Shown in pieces: positions 17,335-25,189 of a stretch of DNA of 64,000 bases. The DNA is from JBFMAI01 sp040755725 (GTDB lineage: Bacteria; Planctomycetota; Phycisphaerae; UBA1845; Fen-1342). The stretch covers positions 62,001-126,000 of the forward strand of contig JBFMAI010000009.1 of the NCBI GenBank assembly GCA_040755725.1, written 5' to 3'. Numbering within the stretch: the stretch's first letter is position 1; the number at the start of each line of letters is the position of its first letter. The notes beneath the pieces are model-generated. The model worked only from the letters and a program-made list of their open reading frames with translations, searched no databases and was not told the origin of the DNA. Both the position numbers and the translations under genes were made by a program.

Positions 17335-18599
17335 AAGTCCTCATCGCGCCGGACAAGTTCCGCGGGGCCCTCGATGCGGCGGCCGTCGCCGCGGCGCTGC
17401 TTGCGGGCGTTCGCGACGCGCGACCGGACGCCGACGTGCGGGTGTGTCCGCTCGGCGATGGGGGCGAGGGCACGGGGCGCGTTCTCGCTTGGGCCGCCGG
17501 TGCCACTCCCCGGCGCGAAGACGTGCTGGACCCGCTGGGCCGACACCGGACCGCAACCTGGTGGCTGGACCGGGGCCCGGGCGTGGCGATCGTCGAAATG
17601 GCCGAGGCGTCGGGGTTAGCCCTGCTTGACCCCCACGAACGCGACCCGCTGCGAACAACCAGTTTCGGGACCGGGCAGTTACTGGCGGCTGCGATCAGTT
17701 CGGGCTGTACCCGCGTTGTGCTAGCGGTCGGCGGGTCGGCCACGGTGGACGGCGGCGCAAGCTGCCTCCAGGCATTGGGTTGCCGCTTGTTTGATCGCGC
17801 CGGGCACGAAATCCGCGAACCCATCGGCGGCGGCCGACTCGCCGACGTGACGCGCATTGATAAGCCGAGCTTCCCGTCCGTCGCCATCGACGTGCTCTGC
17901 GACGTGGACAACTCCTTGCTCGGGCCGCGCGGCGCGGCCGCGGTCTTCGCGCCGCAGAAAGGGGCCGATCCGGCCGCGGTTGCGCGCCTGGAAGAGAACC
18001 TCACGCACTGGGCCAAGCTGCTGGACGAATACGAGCAGCTCGGCGGCGCCCAACGGGAGGGCGAGACTCCTGGCGAGCCGCAGCGCGCGATTGATGGGGG
18101 GCTGCGGCCCGGCAGGAGTCTCGCCCTCCCGGGCTCCGCGCCGGCGGAGGCTCGGGCCGGATTGCCAACAACGCCGATTCTCGCCAGATGCCCCGGGACG
18201 GGGGCCGCGGGCGGCTTGCCCTTCGGTCTGGCCGCCGTTCTCGGGGCGCGGCTGCACCGCGGATTCGGCGTCGTCGCCGAGCGGCTGGCGCTCGACGACC
18301 GACTCGCGGACTGCGATCTGTGTCTCACCGGCGAAGGTTGCATCGATGATCAGACCGTGGGCGGAAAGACCGTGGCCGGTGTGGCAGCGCGCGCTCGCCG
18401 GCAGCGCATCCCGGTGATCGCGCTGTGCGGAGCGGCCCGCCTGCGCGAAGGCGAGTCGTTGGACGAACTGGCGGCCGTCGTCGGCGTGGACCGCATCGTG
18501 GTCATCACACCCGCGGGCACGCCGCTCGCCGAAGCGTTGGCGAGCACCGCGGAGAATCTCCGGTGTGCCGCCCGCGAGATTGTGGCGACCTGGCCATGA
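17331..18599 (+). CDS. glxK: glycerate kinase with an in-frame repeat insertion
   Basis: 422 residues, GTG start overlapping the lpxA stop by 4 nt. The glycerate kinase type 1 family phosphorylates D-glycerate to phosphoglycerate. VLIAPDKFRGALDA, PLGDGGEGT (about residues 41-49), VGGSATVDGGA and LTGEGCIDDQT are family signatures. Typical members have roughly 370-390 residues. The excess is explained by residues about 240-280, which are encoded by a 76-nt family A palindrome (18055-18130) and its flanks, reading REGETPGEPQ at one end and GRSLALPGS at the other. The insertion keeps the frame and lies in a variable region between conserved blocks, so activity may survive. Confidence 0.88.
   Translation: MKVLIAPDKFRGALDAAAVAAALLAGVRDARPDADVRVCPLGDGGEGTGRVLAWAAGATPRREDVLDPLGRHRTATWWLDRGPGVAIVEMAEASGLALLDPHERDPLRTTSFGTGQLLAAAISSGCTRVVLAVGGSATVDGGASCLQALGCRLFDRAGHEIREPIGGGRLADVTRIDKPSFPSVAIDVLCDVDNSLLGPRGAAAVFAPQKGADPAAVARLEENLTHWAKLLDEYEQLGGAQREGETPGEPQRAIDGGLRPGRSLALPGSAPAEARAGLPTTPILARCPGTGAAGGLPFGLAAVLGARLHRGFGVVAERLALDDRLADCDLCLTGEGCIDDQTVGGKTVAGVAARARRQRIPVIALCGAARLREGESLDELAAVVGVDRIVVITPAGTPLAEALASTAENLRCAAREIVATWP
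18055..18130 (+). repeat. family A palindromic repeat inside glxK
   Basis: The 76-nt element is bounded by GGGAGGGCGAGACTCCTG (18055-18072) and its exact reverse complement (18113-18130), an 18-bp perfect inverted repeat. The centre differs from the other copies. It is the only copy of the family located within a gene in this window. Confidence 0.85.
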
Positions 18600-19933
18600 T
18601 TCCCACGCGTCGGAGGCTCTTGCACGTGGTTTGTGGCGGCTGGATGGCGGCCACGGCGACCGCTCAGTCGTCACTCCCGCTGACCCTGGACGAGCCCGCG
18701 TGGTTCGTCGGCGTCAACTCGGGGGTTGAATGGGCCCGCCCGGTCGGCCGCGGCCCCACCGAAGCCCTGTTGGTAGCAACGCGCGCCGGGGATCTGCTCC
18801 TGATCGATGCCGCAACCGGCGTGGAGCGCAGCATCGACCAGGTGGACCTTCGCCCCGGTCTTCGTGCCGCAACGTCGGCGATCGATCACCGCGTTTCCGC
18901 CCAGGTCGCGTACCTGTTCGACCGCCACAGCGTGTGGGCCGTCCGGCTATCTGGATCGCCCGGACTGATCTGGAAGCACGGCGACGGCCCCGCTGAAGAC
19001 GGGTTCGACAACGACCCCGAAGTGCTGACCGGCTGGGCGGAGGCCCGCGTCACGACCGCCGGCCTGCTGCTGCTTAACCGCGATGGTCGTCTGTCCCTGC
19101 TGTCGTTTGACGAGGGCCGCGAGCGCTGGCGGACCGAGCTGGGCCGGTTGGCGAACGCGGTTGTCCATGCCGGCGACAACACCGCGGTGGTGCTCTGGCG
19201 GGCGGGCGGCGTGACGCGGGCTGCCTGCGTCGCACTGACCGACACATGCCCCGCGCCGCGGGCTCGGGCCCTCGACGACACCTGGCCGATCTGGAGCACG
19301 CCCTGCGGTGACGGTCTGCTGACGCTGACGCCGCGTGAAGCCGTTTGGTGGCCACGGGAAGGCCCGGAACGCCACATGCTGTTGCCGATATCCCAAGCCC
19401 ACGCCGCCCGCGCGGCCTTTTTGAGTTCGGGTGACCCATCGGCGGCCGAAGCGTTGCTGCTGCTGGCCGACGGCCCGCGCATCGCCGCATTGCGCGTCGC
19501 GGATGGTCGCCCCGCTTGGTCCTATGAGGCCGACGCCGGGGAGGACTTCACCACGCTGAGCACATGCGCCGGTCGTGCCGTAGCGACCGGTGTGCGGGGT
19601 TTCGCCGTGCTCGAGGCGCCGACGGGACGGCCGCTGCTGGAGCAGCGTCGGCCCGCCCCGCTGCGACTGTTGGCGACGCACGTGACCGGGAGCCGCGTAT
19701 TTGCCACATACTACTGCGAAAGGCCGGCACCACCCCAGGGCGATGGTACGGCCTACGCACCAGCCGAGTTGCTGCGTTTCGACATCTCCCCTACCCCCGA
19801 GGCCCCCCGCGCGGTCAAGCCGAACGCGACGCGGGCCCCGGGAATCCCGCCGGGATTGCTCGATACAGTGTGGACGGACCGATGCGTGGTCTTCGTGGCG
19901 GTCAAGGGTCTGCTGGCTTGGGAGCTGCCGTGA
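18596..19933 (+). CDS. exported PQQ-type beta-propeller protein
   Basis: 445 residues. The start overlaps the glycerate kinase stop (ATGA). An N-terminal signal sequence (TRRRLLHVVCGGWMAATATAQ) is followed by repeated beta-strand blocks of the kind found in PQQ-like or BamB-like propellers, such as GDLLLIDAATGVERS, GRLSLLSFDEGRERW and VADGRPAWSYEADAGE. No quinone ligands or catalytic residues are evident, so a binding or scaffold role is more likely than a dehydrogenase. It is the last gene of the five-gene plus-strand run beginning with pdxJ. Location is probably periplasmic. Confidence 0.65.
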   Translation: MIPTRRRLLHVVCGGWMAATATAQSSLPLTLDEPAWFVGVNSGVEWARPVGRGPTEALLVATRAGDLLLIDAATGVERSIDQVDLRPGLRAATSAIDHRVSAQVAYLFDRHSVWAVRLSGSPGLIWKHGDGPAEDGFDNDPEVLTGWAEARVTTAGLLLLNRDGRLSLLSFDEGRERWRTELGRLANAVVHAGDNTAVVLWRAGGVTRAACVALTDTCPAPRARALDDTWPIWSTPCGDGLLTLTPREAVWWPREGPERHMLLPISQAHAARAAFLSSGDPSAAEALLLLADGPRIAALRVADGRPAWSYEADAGEDFTTLSTCAGRAVATGVRGFAVLEAPTGRPLLEQRRPAPLRLLATHVTGSRVFATYYCERPAPPQGDGTAYAPAELLRFDISPTPEAPRAVKPNATRAPGIPPGLLDTVWTDRCVVFVAVKGLLAWELP

Positions 19934-20451
19934 CCGGCCGGATGCCGGCCGTCGATACAAAAAAGCACCCGCCCGCCGGGGGGTGTGGGCGGCGAACGGG
20001 TGTACAGCAGGGAATCCGCGACTGGCGGGTTGGCCCGGCACGCTTCCGGGTCGCGTCCGACCCGCGACGGGCCGGCAGCCCGTCGGATGCTCCAACTACC
20101 CCTATCGCGGCGTGGGGATGGTCTGACAGAAATCGGCGTTAAATCCCGCGCCGCGGTCGGCCCGAAGCACGGGCGGCGGACCACCCGCCCGGACGACCTG
20201 GGCCGCCGCTTATTCTCGGACGCACGATGGTCGCCGAGGCCGATTCCCTCAACCCGGACGTGGAGTATCCCGATTTATCAAAGCACACGTGCTGCTTCTC
20301 CGTTGGGCCATCCGCTGCCCATGACGCTCCGGCAGCGGGTGGCCGCCTTTTCGCGCCACGCCGAGCGTGGTGCTCGACCGCTCCGCACGAACACCCACGG
20401 CACACGTCCAGCCCCAGGGTTGGCGACGAGCGGACCCGGACGCGACGCGCG
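19934..20451. other. 518-nt stretch without a gene, between two convergent units
   Basis: Only the minus-strand terminator at 19959-20002 is clear. The segment between it and the last gene of the arsenic operon (450 nt) has no open frame with coding character, yet would be transcribed as a long 3' tail if that terminator serves the operon. A short segment near 20045-20110 on the minus strand resembles tRNA D and anticodon arms but lacks a T-loop. Confidence 0.5.
19959..20002 (-). terminator. Rho-independent terminator
   Basis: On the minus strand, CACCCG (20002-19997) pairs with CGGGTG (19971-19966), enclosing a further GC-rich stem, and the hairpin is followed after one base by six T residues (19964-19959). 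It could end the arsenic operon transcript. Confidence 0.65.
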
Positions 20452-21132
20452 TCACGCGAACAACAGCACCCACACCCCCACCCCGATGATGAGCACCCCC
20501 GCGGCGCGGCGCAGCAGACCGGTGGCGCGCGTCCAGCCGTGGGAGTCGGCCAGCTTTTGCACCAGCCCCATCGATGTCCCGCCGACGAGGACCAGCCCAC
20601 AATGCCCCAGGCTGTATGCAACCAGCAGCAGGAGTCCGAAGGCCAGCCCGTACAGCGGCGTGACGACGATCAGCGCCCCGAGCACCGGTCCGGCACAAGG
20701 CAGCGAGATCAGGCCGAACAACAATCCCAGCAGCAAGGCCCCGATCACACCCTTTTGCCTCGGCTTCAGGCCCGCCGGCACCGGCAGCGTGAAGTGCAGC
20801 GCGCCCAGCAGGTGCAGCCCCATCAGGAAGCAGACGGCGGCCGCGATGTAGACCCACCACGCCGTCGGCAGCAGCGTGCTGGCCGACCAGACGCCGAACC
20901 AGATTAGTCCGAACATGATGGTCAGGCCGATGGCGAACATGAGCGACAAGAGAAATGAGCGGGCCACACTCTTGTTCCCCTGCCCGGCAACGTACCCGAC
21001 CATGAGCGGGGCGGCGGCCAGGACGCAGGGATTGGCGGCGGTCAGCAGACCGCCCGCGGCCGCGGCCAGCGGCGCGAGCCAGACATTGGTCTGAATGATG
21101 TTCGCCAGGGTCTCGGCCAGCGATTCGAGCAT
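20452..21132 (-). CDS. CcdA/DsbD-like membrane protein, ArsG-type efflux permease candidate
   Basis: 226 residues with six predicted helices. Two conserved cysteines sit in membrane segments: AANPCVLAAAP (about residue 36) and SLPCAGPVL (about 147), the pair that shuttles electrons in CcdA/DsbD. Relatives in arsenic operons are annotated as the ArsG family, linked to efflux of aromatic arsenicals. It starts with ATG at 21132 inside the stop of the preceding thioredoxin gene (TGATG), so the two are translationally coupled. A simple reading is that it passes reducing equivalents to, or moves a substrate with, the exported thioredoxin-like and ArsF-like partners. Transport of arsenicals is inferred from context. 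Confidence 0.75.
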   Translation of the reverse strand: MLESLAETLANIIQTNVWLAPLAAAAGGLLTAANPCVLAAAPLMVGYVAGQGNKSVARSFLLSLMFAIGLTIMFGLIWFGVWSASTLLPTAWWVYIAAAVCFLMGLHLLGALHFTLPVPAGLKPRQKGVIGALLLGLLFGLISLPCAGPVLGALIVVTPLYGLAFGLLLLVAYSLGHCGLVLVGGTSMGLVQKLADSHGWTRATGLLRRAAGVLIIGVGVWVLLFA

Positions 21133-21800
21133 CACTTCACTCCCATCTCCGCGAACTTCTTGACGAACTCTTCCTTGGACAAGAAGCCCTCATGCCGCCA
21201 GACTTCCTGGCCGTCGGCGTCGAAGAAGACCTGCGTGGGGATGATGCGGATTTTGTACGGCTGGCCGGCGTTGGGGTTCTTCCACACGTCGATGAAGTCC
21301 ACGGTGACACGCCCCTCGTACTCCTTCCGCAGCTCGACGAGAATCGGCGCCATCTTCTTGCACGGAATGCACTTGTCCGCCCCCAAGTCCACCACGCGCG
21401 GCAGCTTCTTGGGCGCGGCCGCCACCTTCGGTGTTGCCGCCGGCTGCGCGGCGGGGGCCGGCGAGGCCGCCTGCTCATTCGGGGCCGGTGCCACCGGTTC
21501 CGCCGCCGGGCTGGAGGGCGCTTCCGCGACCGGCTCGGCCGACGGGTTGGCCGGCGGCGCGTTCGTGTTGGCGGCGCCGGCCGCGGTTTCTGTGTTCGCG
21601 GCCGGTGGCTTCGCGCGTTGTGACGGTTCAACCGCAGCCGGATTCGGGGGCGGCGTGTTCGACGGCGCGGCCGCGGGCGTCGGCTCCAACGGTGGCGCCA
21701 GCACCTCCGCAATGGGCGCCTCGCGCGCCGTGCGGTACCACGCCACGCCGGCGACGACGACGACTACCGCGATCACAATCAGAATACTACTGACCTTCAT
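21132..21800 (-). CDS. membrane-anchored thioredoxin-like protein
   Basis: 222 residues. An N-terminal membrane helix (about 5-20, ILIVIAVVVVVAGVAW) is followed by an Ala/Pro-rich linker of about 90 residues and a C-terminal thioredoxin fold with active site CIPC (in DKCIPCKKMAPIL, about residue 134) and cis-Pro IIPTQVFF. GGAGG lies 7 nt before the ATG at 21800; an in-frame GTG at 21905 would add a second hydrophobic segment and cannot be ruled out. The active site would face the periplasm. In the gene order thioredoxin then CcdA-like, it is the natural redox partner of the membrane protein encoded next. The long linker would let it reach partners away from the membrane. Confidence 0.8.
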   Translation of the reverse strand: MKVSSILIVIAVVVVVAGVAWYRTAREAPIAEVLAPPLEPTPAAAPSNTPPPNPAAVEPSQRAKPPAANTETAAGAANTNAPPANPSAEPVAEAPSSPAAEPVAPAPNEQAASPAPAAQPAATPKVAAAPKKLPRVVDLGADKCIPCKKMAPILVELRKEYEGRVTVDFIDVWKNPNAGQPYKIRIIPTQVFFDADGQEVWRHEGFLSKEEFVKKFAEMGVK

Positions 21801-21948
21801 CTTCAAACCTCCGCGCACAAACACCCAGGTGGCCAGCAGGCCCGCCGCCCCCAGCGTGGCCCACAGCAAGGTCGGATCATGCCGGGCACACTCACACACA
21901 CGCACCGTCTTCGCACCGGTTCGGCCCCATCGACCGGGCGAGCATCGG

Positions 21949-22524
21949 TCAGCCGCTCAGGAACGTCACCACCGACGTCGCCACGTACTGCTCGAAACCG
22001 GGCGGATCATCCACCAATTCCCAGACGCCGTTCAGCGTCGTCCAGCGCCGCACCACGCTGCCTTCCATCTGCACCAACACTAACGACTGCGCGTCCAAAG
22101 CAAAATCCTGCTCGAAATGCTCGTTCCCGGGCTCCTCGATGTTGACGGCCCGCCATTCGAGTACTCCGGCTTCCAACTCCCCCGCGAACGCGGCCTCTAT
22201 CGTCTCCCGCGACTGCTTCTCAATCGCCAGGCACGTCGGACAGCGGAGCGTGCGGTGAAAGTAGTACGCGACGACCTTCCGCGCGGGTTGCCGCGGCTCG
22301 GCCGCGGCCGGCGACGTGATGCTCGGCGTTGCGCACGCTGCCCTCCCGGTCTGGGCTTCCCCGAGCGTTGGCGGGGGCGCGACCGCGGGCGATGTCTGCG
22401 CGGGCGCGGGGGTCGTCGTGACCGGTCGGGCATCGATCGCCGACGTGCAACCATGGACGAAGGCGGGAACGGATCCCGCCATCAGCACCAACAGCCTCTG
22501 AAACAACACGGGCCGGACTCGCAT
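21949..22524 (-). CDS. ArsF-like lipoprotein (nitroreductase-subunit family)
   Basis: 191 residues. An N-terminal signal sequence ends in a possible lipobox, AFVHGC (about residue 25), followed by a Pro/Ala/Thr linker. The conserved domain has YYFHRTLRCPTCLAIE, with CPTC about residues 92-95, then ETIEAAF, VNIEEPGNEHF and the C-terminal ATSVVTFLSG. This pattern matches proteins annotated as the ArsF family, described in ars operons and linked to nitro-reduction of aromatic arsenicals. Position between a small thioredoxin and a membrane thioredoxin fits. The nitroreductase role is a family-level claim; the sequence directly shows only a thioredoxin-like CxxC domain. Confidence 0.7.
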   Translation of the reverse strand: MRVRPVLFQRLLVLMAGSVPAFVHGCTSAIDARPVTTTPAPAQTSPAVAPPPTLGEAQTGRAACATPSITSPAAAEPRQPARKVVAYYFHRTLRCPTCLAIEKQSRETIEAAFAGELEAGVLEWRAVNIEEPGNEHFEQDFALDAQSLVLVQMEGSVVRRWTTLNGVWELVDDPPGFEQYVATSVVTFLSG

Positions 22525-22577
22525 GGCACCTATCGCCTCGCCGCCGCTCTCCTGCCTATCACCCGGGCGGCGTCGAA

Positions 22578-22820
22578 CTACTTCGCACCGCCGGTCAACA
22601 GCTTGGTGAGCTCGGCTTCGCTCGGCACCTTGCCCGAGACCTTCACCTGGCCGTCGATCACCAGCGCCGGGGTCATCATCACGCCGTAGGACGCAATCTT
22701 GGCCAGGTCCTTCACGTGCGTCAGTTCGTAGGGCACGCCGAGCTTGTCGGCCGCGGCCCGCGTGGCCGCCTCCAGCATGTTGCACTTGGCACAACCGGTC
22801 CCCAGTATTTCGATCTTCAT
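22578..22820 (-). CDS. small thioredoxin-like protein (TM0996 type)
   Basis: 80 residues, beginning MKIEILGTGCAKC. Active site CAKC at residues 10-13, with the cis-Pro region MMTPALVIDG further on. This short redox family is common next to DUF318-type permeases and ArsR regulators. GAGG lies 8 nt before the ATG at 22820; a GTG two codons upstream is also possible. It is cytoplasmic, since no signal peptide is present. A likely role is to reduce or carry thiols or metal ions for the operon's permease. It is separated from the next upstream gene by a family B repeat. Confidence 0.85.
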   Translation of the reverse strand: MKIEILGTGCAKCNMLEAATRAAADKLGVPYELTHVKDLAKIASYGVMMTPALVIDGQVKVSGKVPSEAELTKLLTGGAK

Positions 22821-22853
22821 TTTCACGTCCTCAACAAGCCTGAGCTCCGGCAC

Positions 22854-22902
22854 GGACGCCGGACTCCCGCCACGGCGGGCAAGCTCCGGTCCGGCGCCAC
22901 GG
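22854..22902 (+). repeat. family B repeat, copy 1
   Basis: 49 nt, from GGACGCCGGACTCCCGCC to CCGGCGCCACGG. It recurs in the opposite orientation at 41911-41959 with one mismatch. It contains a short dyad CCCGCC/GGCGGG. It lies inside the arsenic operon, between two genes. Confidence 0.8.
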
Positions 22903-22917
22903 ATGGGGGGCGTGCCT

Positions 22918-23331
22918 CTACCCGCAGCAGCGGCGCGGCGGCCCCGACTTCGCTCCGAGCTTCTGCTTCACGGCCTCCACGACCTTCTTGGCGTCGTTGA
23001 TCATGTTCGGCTGGGCGGGTTTCTTCTCGATGCCCATGTCCGTGAGCACCACGTGGACGTCGGCCGTCAGCCCCGCCTTGTCGAGCACCTTGCGCACGCA
23101 GTGGTCCTCGCAGCCGTCGATGGCGATGCGTCGGCCGGCCTGGCGGGCGCGGTCCATCTTCTGCGGTACGTCGGCCGCCACGGCGGCAATGCAGAACAGA
23201 CTGCCCGCGCCCTGCTCCATGAGCTGCACGCCGCTGCGGTTGGCCACCTGCCCGCTGTAGGCCGCCCCCGCGCAGGTAAAGATCAGCGTCTCGCCGTTGC
23301 CGCCACAGCAGCCCGTCGGTCCCGTTGGCAT
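22918..23331 (-). CDS. putative zinc-binding protein, DGC domain
   Basis: 137 residues. ATG at 23331 with AAGGAG upstream. Many cysteines are visible: a CCGGNGE motif at the N-terminus, IFTCAGAAYSGQVANRSG, SLFCIAAVAADV, AIDGCEDHCVRK (the DGC signature, about residues 75-86) and a terminal RRCCG. Proteins with this domain are thought to bind zinc and typically sit beside metalloid-resistance permeases and small thioredoxins, exactly as here. The exact role is unsettled; metal buffering or delivery to the permease are possibilities. Cytoplasmic, no signal peptide. Confidence 0.8.
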   Translation of the reverse strand: MPTGPTGCCGGNGETLIFTCAGAAYSGQVANRSGVQLMEQGAGSLFCIAAVAADVPQKMDRARQAGRRIAIDGCEDHCVRKVLDKAGLTADVHVVLTDMGIEKKPAQPNMINDAKKVVEAVKQKLGAKSGPPRRCCG

Positions 23332-23348
23332 GGCTTCTCCTTGCGTGA

Positions 23349-24683
23349 CTATCCGAACGTGCCGTAGAGCAGGCCCGCCACCGTAGACAGGGCCGTCACC
23401 AGCGACACGTACACGAGCATCTTCTGTGTGCCCACGACCGAGCGAATGACGAGCATGCTCGGCAACGACAACGCCGGCCCCGCCAGCAGCAGCGCCAGCG
23501 CCGGCCCTTTGCCCATTCCCGAGCCCAACAACCCCTGGAGAATCGGGACCTCCGTCAGCGTCGCGAAGTACATGAGCGCCCCCGCGACCGAGGCGAACAG
23601 GTTCGCGCCCAGGCCGTTGCCGCCGACGGACTGCTCGATCCAGCGGCCCGGCAACAGGGCCTCGTGCCCCGGCCGGCCGAGCAGCACGCCCGACACGAGC
23701 ACGCCGATGAACAACAGCGGCAGGATCTTCTTGGTGAAGAACCAGGTGCTGCCGACCCACTGCTTCAGTTCGTCGCGCGTGAACCAGCGCACAATCATGA
23801 CCGCCAGCACCACACACAGCACGCCGGTGATGATCCACTTCACCGCGAAGACGGCCGCCCACAGGGGGTTCGGCGTCGCGGGCCGGGCCCAGTTGGCGAA
23901 CACGAGAATGCAGATCATCACCGCGAAGTAGCTGGCGGTCTGCCACAGGGGCCGGTCCGTCGCATCCTCGGGCAGGACGAACCCGCCGGCCGACGTTGCC
24001 GCTTCGGCCTTGGCCCGCTCCTCCCGGCGATAGATGAGGTACATGACCAGACCGACGATGAAGCTGAAACCAATCGCCGCCAAGGCTCGCGCGGCCCCCA
24101 GCTCCCAGCCGAGGATGCGTGCGGTGAGGATGATCGCCAGGACATTGATTGCCGGCCCGGAGTACAGGAATGCGACCGCTGGCCCCAACCCCGCGCCGCG
24201 CGTCCAAATGCCGGCGAACAGAGGCAGCACCGTACACGAGCAGACGGCCAGGATCGTTCCCGTAACCGACGCCACGCTGTAAGCCAGCAGCTTGTTCGCC
24301 GTTGGCCCAAGGTACTTCATCACCGACGCCTGCGACACGAAGCACGAGATCGCGCCCGCGATGAACAACGCCGGCACCAGGCACAGGATCACGTGGTGCC
24401 GGGCGTAGTCCTGGAGCATCAACAGCGCTTCGCGGCCGGCCGCCGACACCCGCGACCCGCCGGCCGGCAACGCCTCGAAGGGCAGCAGGTACGCAAGGAA
24501 GAACACGGCCAACATCAGGGCGAGGATCGCCGTCGCCTGGCGTGCTTCGGGCCACCAGCGGACCGCCGGCGACGTGGCGTCCGACTCGCCACGTTGCGAC
24601 GGCCACGCCGCAGTGGCGGGGCTTAATGCCCCATTGCCTCCTGCTGTGCCTTCAGGTTCTCGCGCAATACGGACTCGATGCAT
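23349..24683 (-). CDS. permease of the DUF318/ArsP type
   Basis: About 444 residues with ten or so membrane helices. The CSCTVLPLFAGIW motif in a membrane segment and YSGPAINVLAI are signatures of the permease family that includes ArsP (organoarsenical efflux) and predicted Cu/Zn exporters. The second half repeats similar elements (FFTKKILPLLFIG and LAGPALSLPSMLVI). The start is uncertain: in-frame ATGs at 24689 and 24683 overlap the end of arsR by about 60 nt; the next ATG falls inside the first helix. Inner membrane. The substrate, trivalent organoarsenical or metal ion, cannot be decided from sequence; context favours arsenicals. Confidence 0.82.
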   Translation of the reverse strand: MHRVRIAREPEGTAGGNGALSPATAAWPSQRGESDATSPAVRWWPEARQATAILALMLAVFFLAYLLPFEALPAGGSRVSAAGREALLMLQDYARHHVILCLVPALFIAGAISCFVSQASVMKYLGPTANKLLAYSVASVTGTILAVCSCTVLPLFAGIWTRGAGLGPAVAFLYSGPAINVLAIILTARILGWELGAARALAAIGFSFIVGLVMYLIYRREERAKAEAATSAGGFVLPEDATDRPLWQTASYFAVMICILVFANWARPATPNPLWAAVFAVKWIITGVLCVVLAVMIVRWFTRDELKQWVGSTWFFTKKILPLLFIGVLVSGVLLGRPGHEALLPGRWIEQSVGGNGLGANLFASVAGALMYFATLTEVPILQGLLGSGMGKGPALALLLAGPALSLPSMLVIRSVVGTQKMLVYVSLVTALSTVAGLLYGTFG

Positions 24684-24961
24684 TCCCATAGTCCCTTGAG
24701 GCAGCGGATTCGCTGACGGTAGAAGGTCTTGGAGCCCTCTTTGCGGTCCACGATGATCCCCGCCTGCTTGAGGATCGCTAGGTGTTTGGAGACGGTGGAT
24801 TGGTCGGCGTCCGCGAGTTCGGTCAGCTCGCAGACGCATTTCTCGCCATCGGCAATGGCGTCCAGGATCAGCAACCGGCTGGGATGGGCCAGCGCCTTGG
24901 CCACCCGCGCCCGGGCCTCGTACTGGAGCCTCGAGTGCCTCAGCTTTGGCTCTATCGTCAT
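24623..24961 (-). CDS. arsR: ArsR/SmtB family metalloregulator
   Basis: 112 residues. A winged-helix repressor: LADADQSTVSKHLAILKQAG is the DNA-recognition region, followed by the wing EGSKTFYR. Cys42 and Cys44 in GEKCVCELTEL form the classic CVC arsenite site of ArsR type sensors; RCLKGLWECIE near the C-terminus supplies two further cysteines. It heads the minus-strand operon that includes the permease, DGC protein, thioredoxins, ArsF-like and ArsG-like proteins, and probably represses its own promoter. There is no Shine-Dalgarno sequence; the promoter position predicts a leaderless mRNA. Confidence 0.93.
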   Translation of the reverse strand: MTIEPKLRHSRLQYEARARVAKALAHPSRLLILDAIADGEKCVCELTELADADQSTVSKHLAILKQAGIIVDRKEGSKTFYRQRIRCLKGLWECIESVLRENLKAQQEAMGH

Positions 24962-24967
24962 ATGACC

Positions 24968-24996
24968 ATTATTGCATGAGTCCTGCGACTAGTCAA
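24968..24996 (-). promoter_or_regulatory. arsR promoter (leaderless)
   Basis: Minus strand TTGACT (24996-24991), 17-nt spacer, AATAAT (24973-24968). Transcription would begin about 7 nt downstream, at or next to the A of the arsR ATG (24961). The palindrome TCATATGA spans the start and could be part of the ArsR operator. Confidence 0.7.
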
Positions 24997-25162
24997 GTCG
25001 ACTCGCCGGGCAGCCACCTCAGCGGGTGTGGCCACATGTTGCGTCGCCCGACCGGCACCGAGTTTCGGCGTGGACACCAGCGAGTGCGTCCAGGCACCAA
25101 CCGGCCCGCGGGTGGCCCCGGAGCGGCGTTCAAGTCAAGCCCGTAGGGGCGTTTGAGTGCAG

Positions 25163-25182
25163 CCCCGGGCGCGAGCCCGGGG
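25163..25182. repeat. perfect hairpin CCCCGGGC/GCCCGGGG
   Basis: An 8-bp perfect stem with a 4-nt GCGA loop, 8 nt behind the stop codon of the antiporter gene. It has no T-tract on either strand. It belongs to a short GC-rich intergenic stretch whose wording (ccccgggcgcgagcccgggg) I associate with dispersed planctomycete repeats. Nothing else was seen in 24997-25162. Confidence 0.45.
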
Positions 25183-25189
25183 AGACCGT

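Noticed and set aside
20045..20110. tRNA-Gly-like fold on the minus strand (anticodon-type loop CTGCCGG, D-arm-like GGTAGTTGGAGC).
   Set aside because: The T-loop TTCGA sequence is absent and no acceptor stem pairs, so it is not a tRNA gene.
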